Positions 48,273 to 59,500 of a DNA stretch of 64,000 nucleotides are shown one piece after another. Below the pieces are notes generated by a model that saw only the letters and a program-made list of their open reading frames with translations, had not been told where the DNA came from and did no database searches. The stretch spans positions 6,503,538-6,567,537 of the forward strand of contig NC_087084.1 of assembly GCF_026151205.1 (NCBI RefSeq). The letters are read 5' to 3'. The stretch is from Bolinopsis microptera. Taxonomy: Eukaryota > Ctenophora > Tentaculata > Lobata > Bolinopsidae. The position numbers were made by a program, and so were the translations under genes. Positions within the stretch are counted from its first letter, which is position 1. Each line of letters starts with the position of its first letter.

Positions 48273-48708
48273 TTCCTCTCTGAGCTAGCTAGTGTATATC
48301 AGTTTCTTGTTGGTGTTTTGTCTGTGTTTGTTTGTCCGTAGTAGGAATTTACTGTAACTTTGGAGACTGGGCGCAGTAATGTCCCAGAGGGTTTGTAACA
48401 TCATGGATGCTGACTAAGCTTACCTGATCCTCTCCAACTTGTATTAGTACACTACTTCATTCACACCAGTCATTTCACTACATTAAACTGATTGAGGTTA
48501 TGCCCTTTGTACATGCTGAAGCGATATGCTATGATGAGTGGAATATGAGTTAGGATCAGTTTGGTCCGTTTCATGGCAAAAACATTTATTGAAAATAATT
48601 CATATAAAATTAATATATCTATAAATAAAATCGGAGTAAAGTAACTGAATTAAGATGAATAACTTTCAGCTTCTGTTGATTATTGTATTAATAGTTATTA
48701 TTTGTTAC

Positions 48709-48790
48709 CAAATGTTGGATCGAAAGAAGATATGCGTCGTTGTATCTTCTTGAATCTTCCGAGATCCTCATCCGGGCAGCTAAGTCGTTT
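48709..48790 (-). CDS. SLC4 exon 7
   Basis: Acceptor CAATTTCAG, donor ATTTG|GTAACA; 82 bases, phases 0 and 1. Encodes KRLSCPDEDLGRFKKIQRRI and SSFDPTF. Links exon 6 to exon 8 in frame, which ties the 51-53 kb exons to the rest of the gene. The unspliced frame stops 4 codons later. Confidence 0.75.
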
Positions 48791-49740
48791 CTGAAATTGA
48801 ATCACCGTGAAGCATTCATTACTGAGATGCTACATAACATACTAAACAATAGACATACTAAACATACATAATATTATACACAACATAACATGCTAAATTC
48901 ATAAGATTTATTATTGGTTCATAATTTTTTGAATTGTTTAAACTTTATTGGTTTGAAATTTGAATCATTATTGTGTAATTTTGCTAAATTGATCAAAATT
49001 AAACTTATTATATCCGTTTATTATTGTATCACAGTATCAATAACTATAACAATATTATTATGACAATTTGCCAGGAAGTACTCCTATCGTGATTGCGATG
49101 CTTTTTAACGTTCAAGAGTCTTGAATCAAAGCGTGTCCTAAATGTTACTTTTTCTAGAATTCCAAGCCCCAACGAAGATGGTTAATGTGTTTAACACGCT
49201 GTTTAACACATTGTTTCTTCTCTCTGGCCCTTTTGTTTGAATCAGCCGCAGATTCCTCACAATAGCGCCACTGATGAAATACAATGGAAGTAGCACTGAA
49301 ACAGTGTTTCTACTGGTAGATTTGTCACTTGTATGTGAAATGTTACAGGTCACGGTAACCTGGAACTGTTTTGTTATGCGGTAACATTGGTGGTTCTCGA
49401 ACACACTTCATCCTGGATTTAGACCTGAGTATCTTTAACATGCGCGAAACCATGATAAATGTTGTTTGAAATCAGACTGAAGAAACTCTATAAATGAAGT
49501 GGCATCTCCTATTTAAATTTGATAGCCTAGAAGATTTGCCCCAAGAGAGTAATAATGCCAATGCCATCTCAGTAATTGCACTATGGCCCGAAACTGTCAC
49601 AGATAGAGTAAGATTTATAACGTGTGGTATTTATTAAGACCACAATGGCTTTTAATGAGGTAACGAGGTGCACTACTGCTGTTGATAAACGTTGGGATAC
49701 GATTGGTGAGCATATTTGTGTGTTTGGGGCGTAACGTTGC

Positions 49741-50684
49741 CTGTTGGCGCCCCCCCCCTCCCCCCTGTTGGCGCCCCCACCCTCCCCCCCCCCCCTGTTG
49801 GCGCCCCCTCCTCCCCCCCCCCCTGTTGGCGCTTCCCCCGCTGAAAAAGTGCCCCCCTGTTGGCGCCCCTCCCCTGTTGGCGCCCCCCCCCCCCCCCTCC
49901 TCTGTTGGCGCCCCCCCCCCCCTGTTGGCGCCCCCCTCCCCCCCCCTGGTGGCGCTTCCCCCGCTGAAAAAGTGCCCCCTGTTGGCGCCCCTCCCCTGTT
50001 GGCGCCCCCCCCCCCCCCTCCTCTGTTGGCGCCCCCCCCCCTGTTGGCGCCCCCCTCCCCCCCCCCTGGTGGCGCTTCCCCCGCTGAAAAAGTGCCCCCT
50101 GTTGGCGCCCCCCCCCCCTGTTGGCGCCCCCCTCCCCCCCCCCCCTGGTGGCGCTTCCCCCGCTGAAAAAGTGCCCCCTGTTGGCGCCCCTCCCCTGTTG
50201 GCGCCCCCCCCCCTCCTCTGTTGGCGCCCCCCCCCCCTGTTGGCGCCCCCCTCCCCCCCCCCCTGGTGGCGCTTCCCCCGCTGAAAAAGTGCCCCCTGTT
50301 GGCGCCCCCCCCCCCCCTGTTGGCGCCCCCCTCCCCCCCCCCCCCCCCTGGTGGCGCTTCCCCCGCTGAAAAAGTGCCCCCTGTTGGCGCCCCCCTCCCC
50401 CCCCCCCTGGTGGCGCTTCCCCCGCTGAAAAAGTGCCCCCCTGTTGGCGCCCCTCCCCTGTTGGCGCCCCCCCCCCCCCTCCTCTGTTGGCGCCCCCCCC
50501 CCCCCTGTTGGCGCCCCCCTCCCCCCCCCCCTGGTGGCGCTTCCCCCGCTGAAAAAGTGCCCCCTGTTGGCGCCCCCCCCCCCCTGTTGGCGCCCCCCTC
50601 CCCCCCCCTGGTGGCGCTTCCCCCGCTGAAAAAGTGCCCCCTGTTGGCGCCCCCCCCCCCCCCCCCCCTCCTCTGTTGGCGTCC
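49741..50684. repeat. Poly-C/G minisatellite with GGCGC core
   Basis: About 940 bases alternating GTTGGCGCC plus C runs of 6-20, and GGTGGCGCTTCCCCCGCTG plus AAAAAGTGCCCCCT. Five overlapping long open frames arise purely from this. Lies in the intron between SLC4 exons 6 and 7; in the transcript of that gene the runs are G. Confidence 0.95.
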
Positions 50685-51160
50685 TGATATATGAAACTGT
50701 ATTTTAATTGTAATATAATGAACCAATAAATTATGATATTATTAAATTTTCAAGCCTCATCATTACTGCATTACATCAACCAGATAGTGTCATTCGATAC
50801 CTACCGCTAATAAAATTGATCCAATAAGCTAATAAAATGGTCGGAATCCTTACATTTCAGACCTTTAGTAAATTGCATCTTATACCGATAATACTATTAT
50901 CTGTGGGTTCTGGCACTAGATCCCAACTGGCAGAATACCCGTGGAATAAAGACAAAACATGCCGAAATGCTAAAAATGCTGTTATTTTATAGAAAAAAAT
51001 CTGTTCGTAAGGCTAAATATGTTGAAACACCAAGTAATTTAATGATTGTATTGAATCAACCTATTGAATTTCTTGTCGCTGTTCAGATTATTATTTCTGG
51101 ATGGATTTTGACTGCCGGTATTCCAAACTTGTAGTGAAAATTTAAAACTTAAAAAGTAAC

Positions 51161-51211
51161 CTTGTTTTCTGATTTTGCATCATCCTTCTCAGTTAAGACT
51201 TTATCTGGCGC
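51161..51211 (-). CDS. SLC4 exon 6
   Basis: Acceptor TTATCAG, donor AACAAG|GTTACT; exactly 17 codons, APDKVLTEKDDAKSENK. Phase 0 both sides. Charged linker without family motif; supported by splice sites and frame only. Confidence 0.65.
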
Positions 51212-51445
51212 CTGATAAAAATTCATGGATCACAACAATTTTCCTGTCGACTGTTAAGAAAAACTTGTAAAACTTGTGTAAATCGCTTGTAAAATAGATT
51301 TTAAGAATTTGCAGGGAAATCTAACATGAAATCAACTTTTTCCGGTCTGTAAATGTAAATTTAAGTAGAAGGAAATGCCTGCTTTATTCCTCCAACAAAG
51401 GGAATATTATTCTAAGAGCTCAAGAGATCGTATCTATTATCTAAC

Positions 51446-51527
51446 CAGAGAATGAGCCCTTCTGTTTCTCATAGCAGTCAAAAAATCTAAACTTTTCCTT
51501 TTATTCTTCTTGGACTGAAACTCATTC
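51446..51527 (-). CDS. SLC4 exon 5
   Basis: Acceptor ATTTTCAG, donor CTCTG|GTTAGA. Completes RALLLKHK from exon 4, then NEFQSKKNKRKSLDFLTAMR. Basic, variable region following the conserved LLLK motif. Confidence 0.75.
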
Positions 51528-51709
51528 CTGAAAATGTAAGTTAAGTGATACAAGCTTATTATATATAATCAAACGAGTTTTTATCATGTATTATCTTATT
51601 ATCTACCAAGTGAAAGGTAAAAGCTTATCAATCTATCTATCAAGAGTACATTTAATTGAAAACTGGACGAAAACTAGTTTTTTAACAACTCTACACAGTC
51701 TGAACTAGC

Positions 51710-51930
51710 AAATCCTACAAATCCTACAAATCTTTAAAATCCTACAAATCTTAACAAATCCTAAAAAATCCTACAAATCTTTAAAATCCTACAAATCCGA
51801 ACAAATCCTAAAAAATCCTACAAATCTTTAAAATCCTACAAATCCTAGCAAATCCTAACAAATCCTAGCAAATCCTAACAAATCCTAACAAATCCTAACA
51901 AATCCTAACAAATCCTAGCAAATGCTACAA
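51710..51930. repeat. 10-bp minisatellite (AAATCCTAAC)
   Basis: Tandem AAATCCTAAC/AAATCCTACA units ending at the donor of SLC4 exon 4. The donor GTTTGT is made of the last repeat-like bases. Confidence 0.9.
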
Positions 51931-51932
51931 AC

Positions 51933-52068
51933 TTGTGTTTCAAGAGGAGAGCACGAAGTACAATGTCCTTGTGTTCCCTCTTCAGGATGCCTTGGTGAAC
52001 AAACTCATTAAGAGCCTCGTGAGCTACACCTTGTAGGGTCACCTCTCTTGAATCTATCACTGCTATAC
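51933..52068 (-). CDS. SLC4 exon 4
   Basis: Acceptor CTCCAG, donor CACAA|GTTTGT. Encodes IAVIDSREVTLQGVAHEALN and GILKREHKDIVLRALLLKH, matching the family's VLLDL.E.TL.GIA......QI...DR..VLRALLLKH. Confidence 0.92.
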
Positions 52069-52329
52069 CTGGAGTTATAATTCCATTTTAGCGTAGTTTA
52101 AATTTGTAATACTAAGATGGTTGTTTTACAATTTATCTAGACATTTAAGTATTATTATAAGCTAAGTGCAGTTCAAATTTGTAATTCAGACGGTTTTACA
52201 ATTAATCTCGAATTAAAACTATTTATTACTGATGTGAATAATCTTACCACATGAAAACATATTCTCAACATGACAACATATTACTTTGAGCTATAATTAA
52301 TTAATAATTAATAATTAATTAATAAGTAC

Positions 52330-52429
52330 CTTTGGAGAAGCCCCTGCGCAGTTCCAGTAGACTATGGAAACTGAGAGAAGACACGTGAGGCTTACCCCAC
52401 CTCTCACTCTTCTCCATATCCTCCTCATA
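52330..52429 (-). CDS. SLC4 exon 3
   Basis: Acceptor GTGTTTCAG, donor CAAAG|GTACTT. Encodes YEEDMEKSERWGKPHVSSLS and FHSLLELRRGFSK, the best conserved part of the SLC4 cytoplasmic domain (EEDVE....RWGKPHVxxLSxHSLxELR). Confidence 0.95.
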
Positions 52430-52435
52430 CTGAAA

Positions 52436-52620
52436 CACAGAGGTGTGTTAGTTTATGTGTTAGTTAATGAAACTAATTACAATTAATTAAACACAGGAGT
52501 GTGTTAGTTAATGAAACTTATTACAATTAATTAAACACAGGAGTGTGTTAGTTAATGAAACTAATTACAATTAATTAAACACAGGAGTGTGTTAGTTAAT
52601 GAAACTAATTACAATTCTAA
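52436..52620. repeat. 44-bp tandem repeat
   Basis: Four near-identical units containing GTGTGTTAGTTAATGAAACT and ACAATTAATTAAACACAG, upstream of the exon 3 acceptor. Each unit ends in a decoy ACACAG. Confidence 0.88.
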
Positions 52621-52797
52621 TGTTGTAGTAAACATAAATGTACATAAATTGTCTAAAACAACCGTGAAACAGGTTTATAATTATAAAATTTTGGAATTAG
52701 GAGGGATAGATTCAGAGAATCTTTGATTCTCTGATTCAAAGATGTGAAACATGCTCAGTCTCACTAGTCACTAACTAGTCACTAAGTAGTCACTAAC

Positions 52798-52888
52798 CTT
52801 GAGCCACCTCGCAGTTTCAACCCACTCCATTTTCTTAGTTTTATCATCTTCATGGAGCTCCTCCAACTCTACATACACTGTGTGGGGC
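52798..52888 (-). CDS. SLC4 exon 2
   Basis: Acceptor CTATTACAG, donor CTCAAG|GTTAGT; 30 whole codons plus one base. Encodes PHTVYVELEELHEDDKTKKM and EWVETARWLK, matching HDVFVELNEL.....PxWRETARWIKFEE. Confidence 0.95.
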
Positions 52889-53059
52889 CTGTAATAGAGT
52901 TCAAGGTTAATATTCAAATTAATGATTTAACTATAGCTCTATTATAGGTATACCATGTGCTGTGGAATACTGATTACTGAACAGCGAGCATTACGAATAG
53001 GAACCAAGTTGTCAAAAGATTTTAGCGCGGGAAAATAAAACCACAGAAGCTGAACCTAC

Positions 53060-53172
53060 TCAATGTGATGACTGGTAGGAGTGTTAGTGGACTGGTAGTT
53101 TAGATCAGTTGATTTTATAGCGGAGGACAACTTTAAACCTTCTTGGCTTATCATGGTGGCTTGCTTCGACAT
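53060..53172 (-). CDS. SLC4 exon 1 with start codon
   Basis: ATG at 53172 follows an acceptor (TTTCTCTTCAG) at 53190, so a 5' noncoding exon must lie to the right. Encodes MSKQATMISQEGLKLSSAIK and 17 more residues, then CATTGA|GTAGGT in phase 2, exactly matching exon 2. An upstream promoter was not identified; the 36-bp minisatellite starts only about 250 bases away. Confidence 0.82.
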
Positions 53173-53436
53173 CCTTCTACCCTTCAGATCTGAAGAGAAA
53201 CGGTTAGTTGGTAAATCTCATAAAGTTTTGGATTGTAAAATATCTTCCTGAGAGAAGGGAACACAAAACTATTAAAAATATTAAACATTTTCTTGATCGG
53301 CACAAAATTAACTGGATTTGTTAGCATATTCAGTGATATTACAGACAAACCAAATGTTTTGGGGTGAGGGCAGCTACTTTCAGACCGATGTCTCTGTCTT
53401 GTCTTTTTTGTCTCTTCTTCTTCCGAACGCTGAGGA

Positions 53437-53700
53437 AACGCCACATGAACCAGTAACCACAGTAACCAGTAACTAATCACATGAACCAGTAACCACAGTA
53501 ACCAGTAACTAATCACATGAACCAGTAACCACAGTAACCAGTAACTAACCACATGAACCAGTAACCAGTAACTTACCACATGAACCAGTAACCACAGTAA
53601 CCAGTAACTAACCATATGAACCAGTAACCACAGCAACCAGTAACTAACCACATGAACCAGTAACCACAGTAACCAGTAACTAACCACATGAACCAGTAAC
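53437..53700. repeat. 36-bp minisatellite, left part
   Basis: Units of about 36 bp (CATGAACCAGTAACCACAGT plus AACCAGTAACTAACCA). Interrupted at 53700 by the transposon that follows, and resumes in register at 55397. Confidence 0.95.
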
Positions 53701-55396
53701 TAGGCTATCCATTATCGGTATGAAATCTTTTATCTAGATAAACAGATAAAAATTTAGGTTTTATCTAGATAAAACCGATAAAACCGATAATTTTTCTGCT
53801 GAAGGCCAAAGCCAAAATGTTTTCCAAATTTCACAAAAACTGATTGTCGACTTTTATTACTGTTTACCAGTAATCTTGCTAAAGTACAATTTCCTTTCTT
53901 TTGAAAATATTAGAGCATCAGTTTTCTTCTCCGGGGAACAATAGTGTACCAGTTCTCTTCAAAACAGTAGACCAACGGTTTGTCTTCTCCTAAGAACAGT
54001 AGTGTACCAGTTCTCTTCAAAACAGTAGATCACCGGTTTCCTTCTCCTAAAAACAGTAGTGTACCAGTTCTCTTCAAAACAGTAGACCAAGGGTTTCCTT
54101 CTCCTGAGAACAGTAACGCACTAGTTCTCTTCAAAACAGTAGACCACCGGTTTCCTTCTCCTGAGAACAGTAACGCACTAGTTCTCTTCAAAACAGTAGA
54201 CCACCGGTTTCCTTCTCCTGAAAACAGTAGTGCAACAGTTCTCTTCAAAACAGTAGACCACTGGTATCCTTCTCCTGAGAACAGTAATGCACTAGTTCTC
54301 TTCAAAACATTAGACCACCGGTTTCCTTCTCCTGAGAACAGTAACGCACTAGTTCTCTTCAAAACAGTAGACCACCGGTTTCCTTCTCCTGAGAACAGTA
54401 GTGCACCAGTTCTTTTCAAAACAGTAGACCAAGGGTTTCCTTCTCCTGAGAACAGTAACGCACTAGTTCTCTTCAAAACAGTAGACCACCGGTTTCCTTC
54501 TCCTGAGAACAGTAACGCACTAGTTCTCTTCAAAACAGTAGATCACCGGTTTCCTTCTCCTGAGAACAGTAGTGCACCAGTTCTCTTCAAAACATTAGAC
54601 CACCGGTTTCCTTCTCCTGAGAACAGTAGTGCACCAGTTCTCTTCAAAACAGTAGACCACCGGTTTCCTTCTCCTGAGAACAGTAGTGCACCAGTTCTCT
54701 TCAAAACATTAGACCACCGGTTTCCTTCTCCTGAGAACAGTAGTGCACCAGTTCTCTTCAAAACAGTAGACCACCGGTATCCTTCTCTTGAGAACAGTAG
54801 TGCAACAAATACCAATTCTCCTCGAAACAGTAAAACATTTAAAGTGATTCAGTGAACCGTTTCCTTATCCTGTGGATAACTTGGAGCAACAGATTCCTTC
54901 TCCTGAAGACAATGTTTCACGCCTAGAACACTTACGGAATTTAATTGAGTGCCCTGCCGCCTGCCGGTATTTTTGACTCTTGTTAACAGTAACATGCTCG
55001 TTCCTGTCTCCAGAATGGTTCAAGTAAGGTAGAACGCCAGCACCCTAGCCTCAACTTCAAGATAACAATGTTAATAACTTTCTCTAGACTTTTACAGTTC
55101 TACAGTTCTACAGTTCCATAGGTATACAAATGTAAATAAACCTCTTAAGCTCACATTTAAGTAAACTACCTCTTCTATCATACTATAAAACGTTTGGGAC
55201 TGTTTCTTGGATTACTTGGGAAGGCAAAAAACACTAATATTTCTTTAAAATTTTACGGTATTGTGGCAGTTTTTTCGGTAATTTCTAGTGAATTTTTATA
55301 CCGATAAAAATATGTTTTATCTAGATAAACAGATAACCTTTTTTAACGAATTATCGGAGATAATTATCGGTAACGATTATCGGATCGGATAGCCTA
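53701..55396. mobile_element. hAT-like non-autonomous transposon
   Basis: Ends TAGGCTATCC and GGATAGCCTA are inverted. The inner ends share TTTTATCTAGATAAACAGAT, likewise inverted. CCAGTAAC flanks both sides (53693-53700 and 55397-55404); removing the element and one copy restores the 36-bp array exactly. Eight-base duplication and size suit hAT; TAGGC departs by one base from the usual hAT tip. No transposase is present. The cargo is a 57-bp minisatellite. Confidence 0.88.
53915..54810. repeat. 57-bp minisatellite inside the transposon
   Basis: About 15 units, each reading CTTCTCCTGAGAACAGTA, then a CACTAGTTCTCTTCAAAACA-type stretch. Because 57 is 19 codons, both strands stay open (FPSPENSNALVLFKTVDHR on plus; KRTSALLFSGEGNRWSTV on minus). 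No start signal or splice site accompanies the frames. Confidence 0.92.
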
Positions 55397-56590
55397 CCAG
55401 TAACCACAGTAACCAGTAACTAACCACATGAACCAGTAACCACAGTAACCAGTAACTAATCACATGAACCAGTAACCACAGTAACCAGTAACTAACCACA
55501 TGAACCAGTAACCACAGTAACCAGTAACTAATCACATGAACCAGTAACCACAGTAACCAGTAACTAATCACATGAACCAGTAACCACAGTAACCAGTAAC
55601 TAATCACATGAACCAGTAACCACAGTAACCAGTAACTAATCACATGAACCAGTAACCACAGTAACCAGTAACTAATCACATGAACCAGTAACCACAGAAA
55701 CCAGTAACTAATCACATGAACCAGTAACCACAGTAACCAGTAACTAACCACATGAACCAGTAACCACAGTAACCAGTAACTAACCACATGAACCAGTAAC
55801 CAGTAACTTACCACATGAACCAGTAACCACAGTAACCAGTAACTAACCATATGAACCAGTAACCACAGTAACCAGTAACTAACCACATGAACCAGTAACC
55901 ACAGTAACCAGTAACTAACCACATGAACCAGTAACCACAGTAACCAGTAACTAACCACATGAACCAGTAACCACAGTAACCAGTAACTAACCACATGAAC
56001 CAGTAACCACAGTAACCAGTAACTAACCACATGAACCAGTAACCACAGTAACCAGTAACTAACCACATGAACCAGTAACCACAGTAACCAGTAACTAACC
56101 ATATGAACCAGTAACCACAGTAAACCAGTAACTAACCATATGAATCAGTAACCACAGTAACCAGTAACTAACCACATGAACCAGTAAACCAGTAACTTAC
56201 CACATGAACCAGTAACCACAGTAACCAGTAACTAACCATATGAACCAGTAACCACAGTAACCAGTAACTAACCACATGAACCAGTAACCACAGTAACCAG
56301 TAACTAACCACATGAACCAGTAACCACAGTAACCAGTAACTAACCACAATAACCAGTAACCACAGTAACCAGTAACTAACCACATGAACCAGTAACCACA
56401 GTAACCAGTAACTAACCACATGAACCAATAACCACAGTAACCAGTAACTAACCAAATGAACCAGTAACCACAGTAACCAGTAACTAACCACATGAACCAG
56501 TAACCACAGTAACCTGTAACTAACCACATGAACCAGTAACCAGTAACTAACCACATGAACAAGTAACCACATTACCAGTAACCAAACCTT
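55397..56590. repeat. 36-bp minisatellite, right part
   Basis: Continuation of the array at 53437. On the minus strand it translates as a 12-residue hydrophobic unit (WLLVHVVSYWLL) that looks like membrane helices but is only the repeat. From about 56560 the units crumble into single-base errors. Confidence 0.95.
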
Positions 56591-59500
56591 AAACCCAGTA
56601 ACCACTTTCCCCGTAACAACCCATAAACCATAACCACAAAAACCAGAAAACTAACCCAGAACCATAACCACAGAAACGAACCCAGAAACCGTAAAACCAC
56701 ATAAAACCGAAACCCCAGAACAACCATGAACCAAAAACCCCAGTAACAGTAACTAACCCATATAAAACCGTACTCTTCTTATTTATCTTATCTTATTATC
56801 TTACTTATTTATTTATCTTATCTTATTTACTTACTTTGAGGATTTTTGGGAAAAAGGCATGATGAGTGAACCCCCCTTTGTTATTTTATTCGGATTATGA
56901 TTAAATTTTTAAAAGATTAAAGGAGGTTTTAAAGAAGGGAAAGGGGATTTTTAAAGGAGAAGGTTAAGGGCACAGCCATTTTTTCGCCCGACTTGCGTGT
57001 TGATAACCAGCCTTTTAACCCCACCCCCCGATTTCTCGGCATTGGGCGAGTGAACCTGGGGCTACATAGACCATCGGGACCCAAAACCCACAGAAACATA
57101 AAAACCACAGAACAAACCACAAAACCCGTAATAACCATATAAAACCAGTACCACGACCATAAAAATCACATGAACATTACTTCCCGAAAACCCAAAAACA
57201 AAATGTGTCAAGGAAAAACTGACGATTATTTGTAAGTAAAAACGAAACTTTCAGTGGTATCAAAATCCATAACCCACTTAAAAATTCTTTAAAAACTAAT
57301 ATAACAACTAAACTTAATTAAATTTAATAACACCACACAAAACTTATACTTCAATGTGAAGAAAAATAGTTAGTTCGGGTTTTTTTTAAACTATACCCCT
57401 ACCCACATATCAATGTGAAGATATTTAGTTAGTTCTGCGTTTTTTAACTATACCCCTCCTCCCCCTTTATAATGTAAATATTTAGTTAGTTCTATACACC
57501 TACCCACTACTATCAATGTGAAGATTTTTGTTAGTTCGCGCTTTTTGGATTTTCTCTGTTGCCATTTGGACAGCTCGACTTTTGGACCTTTTTGCTGCAT
57601 ATTAAATCAATTTAAAAAAACTTAATAAACTATTTAAAAATTTATAGTTTATATTTTTAAAAATTTATAGTTTAAAATTTTTGTAAGTTTTTAATATGAG
57701 TTATTCCGTGGAAGGACCCTCCCCGTATGGTTTTTTAAAAAGAAATACATGCGTTATTATTTTTAAAAACCTCCTTTTGTGGTCCAAAGGCTGTGTTGAG
57801 GGGTTTGGGTCTCCGCCCCTTGTTGTCCCCTGGTGACGGGGGTTTCCCGCTTTTCCCGAAGAGGTTCTTGGATATGATACATGCTTCCTGTGACCTGGAG
57901 TAAAATTGTATTCCACTTGGGGATACTAAAAACGAACATAATTTTGTTTTTTTAAAAGCAGCTTTTTTTTCATAAAAACCAAAGCAGCACCTAAATTTTT
58001 TCACTGATCCGACTTTTTTTAAAAAAAATATAAATCAGATACTGATTTTAAGGGGGGGTTTCTAAAGATAAATAAAAATCGGGGAAAACACTTGTTTTAT
58101 ACCTGATTTAATGGGAGAGTAAAAAGTACTGCCTTGTTATAATATATCGGGGGATAATACTTCCCAAATTCAGGCACGGAACGAGGAGAGATCATTATCT
58201 GTTAGACCTTCCTATCTCCCCTCACTAGCCCCCTATACTGCTAAGCTCCCCCTTTTCTTGCTTGCCCGTCTGTGTGGGAGGTTTGTCTATTTTGCTCCCC
58301 CGTCCAAATCTCGCAACCCTCTTCCGAGTTCTTTTTGGGGAAAAGATTCATTCAACACAAAAAATGGGGGTAGTTGAAATGAATGATTTCAAATTCAGAG
58401 TTTGAACTAATTAAAATTTTTAATTTCCCCAAACGGAACAAATCTGTATAATTATCTAAATATTGGCAAAAAAAATTTACAATAAAGTTTCGATTTTTAA
58501 GATTTTTTTTAGGGAAAGATTAGATTGGGCGTTGTTATTTGACGATCCTTTTTGAATTGTATTTAATAAAATTAAAACTAACATTAATTTTGTTAACATA
58601 TACATTCCCCCATTATGTTTTTTGAGGCACGTTGACAGCTTTAAAGGGGAATTTTCGGTTTAGTGTTTTTGGGGTCACGTATTTAATTTTAAAAAAAATT
58701 TTAAAAAAAACAATTTTACCTGAAATTTTATAAGGTGCCCCTAATTTTTTTTGACACGGGACAGGATTTGGGTTTTTTTATTGGTCAAAAGCTTGAAGAC
58801 CAGCTCATCCTTACCTGGGCCGATTGTTTTTTAAGCAAATAAGTCCACACTTATTTGTTGACGTTCCCCCCACCCGGATGAATTTCCTCGATCGAAAAAA
58901 TTAAGAGGTTCAAAAGGACGTTATCATTGAAAGCTTTAAAATTTTAAAAAAATCTTTTTTTATATTCCATGGTTATTGGTTTTTTAATATATCATCACCC
59001 CGGGAATCTCATTCCATTTCTGGAAATGTGGGTTTGGGTTTTTTCGTTTTAACCACTGATTGGGTTCCATCATACCAATAAACCACAGCGGAATCCCCAA
59101 AACCTTTTTAATCTAGTAGCACTGTCCTTTTTGATTGCAACAAAGTGGCAATGATGGTATCATTTTCTCAGTGAGGAGCGGAGAAAAATACGGAGAAGAT
59201 AGGTTATAGGCGTCAAGATTTGGAGGGGGGAGGTGGTTTCACCCTTTCTCTTTCACTTTCCTTTTCTTTATGTACAAAAATAGGCGATTTGTGTTTTTAA
59301 ATGTGCCTAATCCTTAATGCAGCGACTCCTGTCAACGTCCAAAAGGTTTTGATGAAATTAAAAACCCAAATCTTGTTTTTATCTTGTTCTGGTTTTGTTC
59401 TTGTTTGTTTGTGTCTTGTTCGTGTTTGTTCGTGTTTGTTCTGTGTTTGTTCTGTGTTTTTTTGTGTTTGTTCTGTGTTTGTTCGTTGTTTTTTTGTCTT

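Larger units (their letters stand above)
47191..48592. repeat. 531-bp tandem repeat, about 2.6 copies
   Basis: Near-identical units begin at 47191, 47722 and 48253; the last breaks off at about 48592. Differences are rare (for example ACACCAGCC against ACACCAGTC). Each unit holds a short minus-strand open exon starting MSTGSG. Confidence 0.95.
9895..53189 (-). other. SLC4-family bicarbonate transporter gene (whole span)
   Basis: Twenty minus-strand exons share one order, compatible phases and SLC4 motifs. SLC4 proteins carry bicarbonate (Cl- exchange or Na+ coupled) across the plasma membrane, using a cytoplasmic N-terminal domain and a membrane domain. Visible landmarks in order: ETARWLK, RWGKPHV, LSFHSLLELR, RALLLKHK, PVRFLFLVIGP, DYHEVGRSIATIM, VLPPGEY, RTGRYFGGLIRD, SPAITFGG-like APAITFGG, VMPDKFQ, LVSVLIIMESHLTGVLV, SAPGEKPRVLYIHEQRVT. 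Exons 1-16 total 2055 bases, exactly 685 codons. A long low-complexity insert (exons 5-11) sits in the variable loop of the cytoplasmic domain. Missing: membrane spans between exon 16 and 17 (including the QPLL...GFSGP signature) and everything after exon 20. Subtype is not determined. Confidence 0.88.

Noticed and set aside
49581-50726. 381-codon glycine-rich frame and several proline-rich frames on the other strand
   Set aside because: Produced by the poly-C minisatellite; lies within an SLC4 intron and frames shift with C-run length.
53915-54810. CRISPR-like array
   Set aside because: Units are directly adjacent without unique spacers, in a eukaryotic context.
53980-54855. 291-codon protein of 19-residue repeats, and similarly long frames on the minus strand
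   Set aside because: 57-bp minisatellite inside a non-autonomous transposon; both strands are equally open and no gene signals accompany it.
55377-56605. Hydrophobic WLLVHVVSYWLL repeats resembling a multi-span membrane protein
   Set aside because: The unit is a 36-bp minisatellite, open because 36 is a multiple of three; open in a second frame as well.
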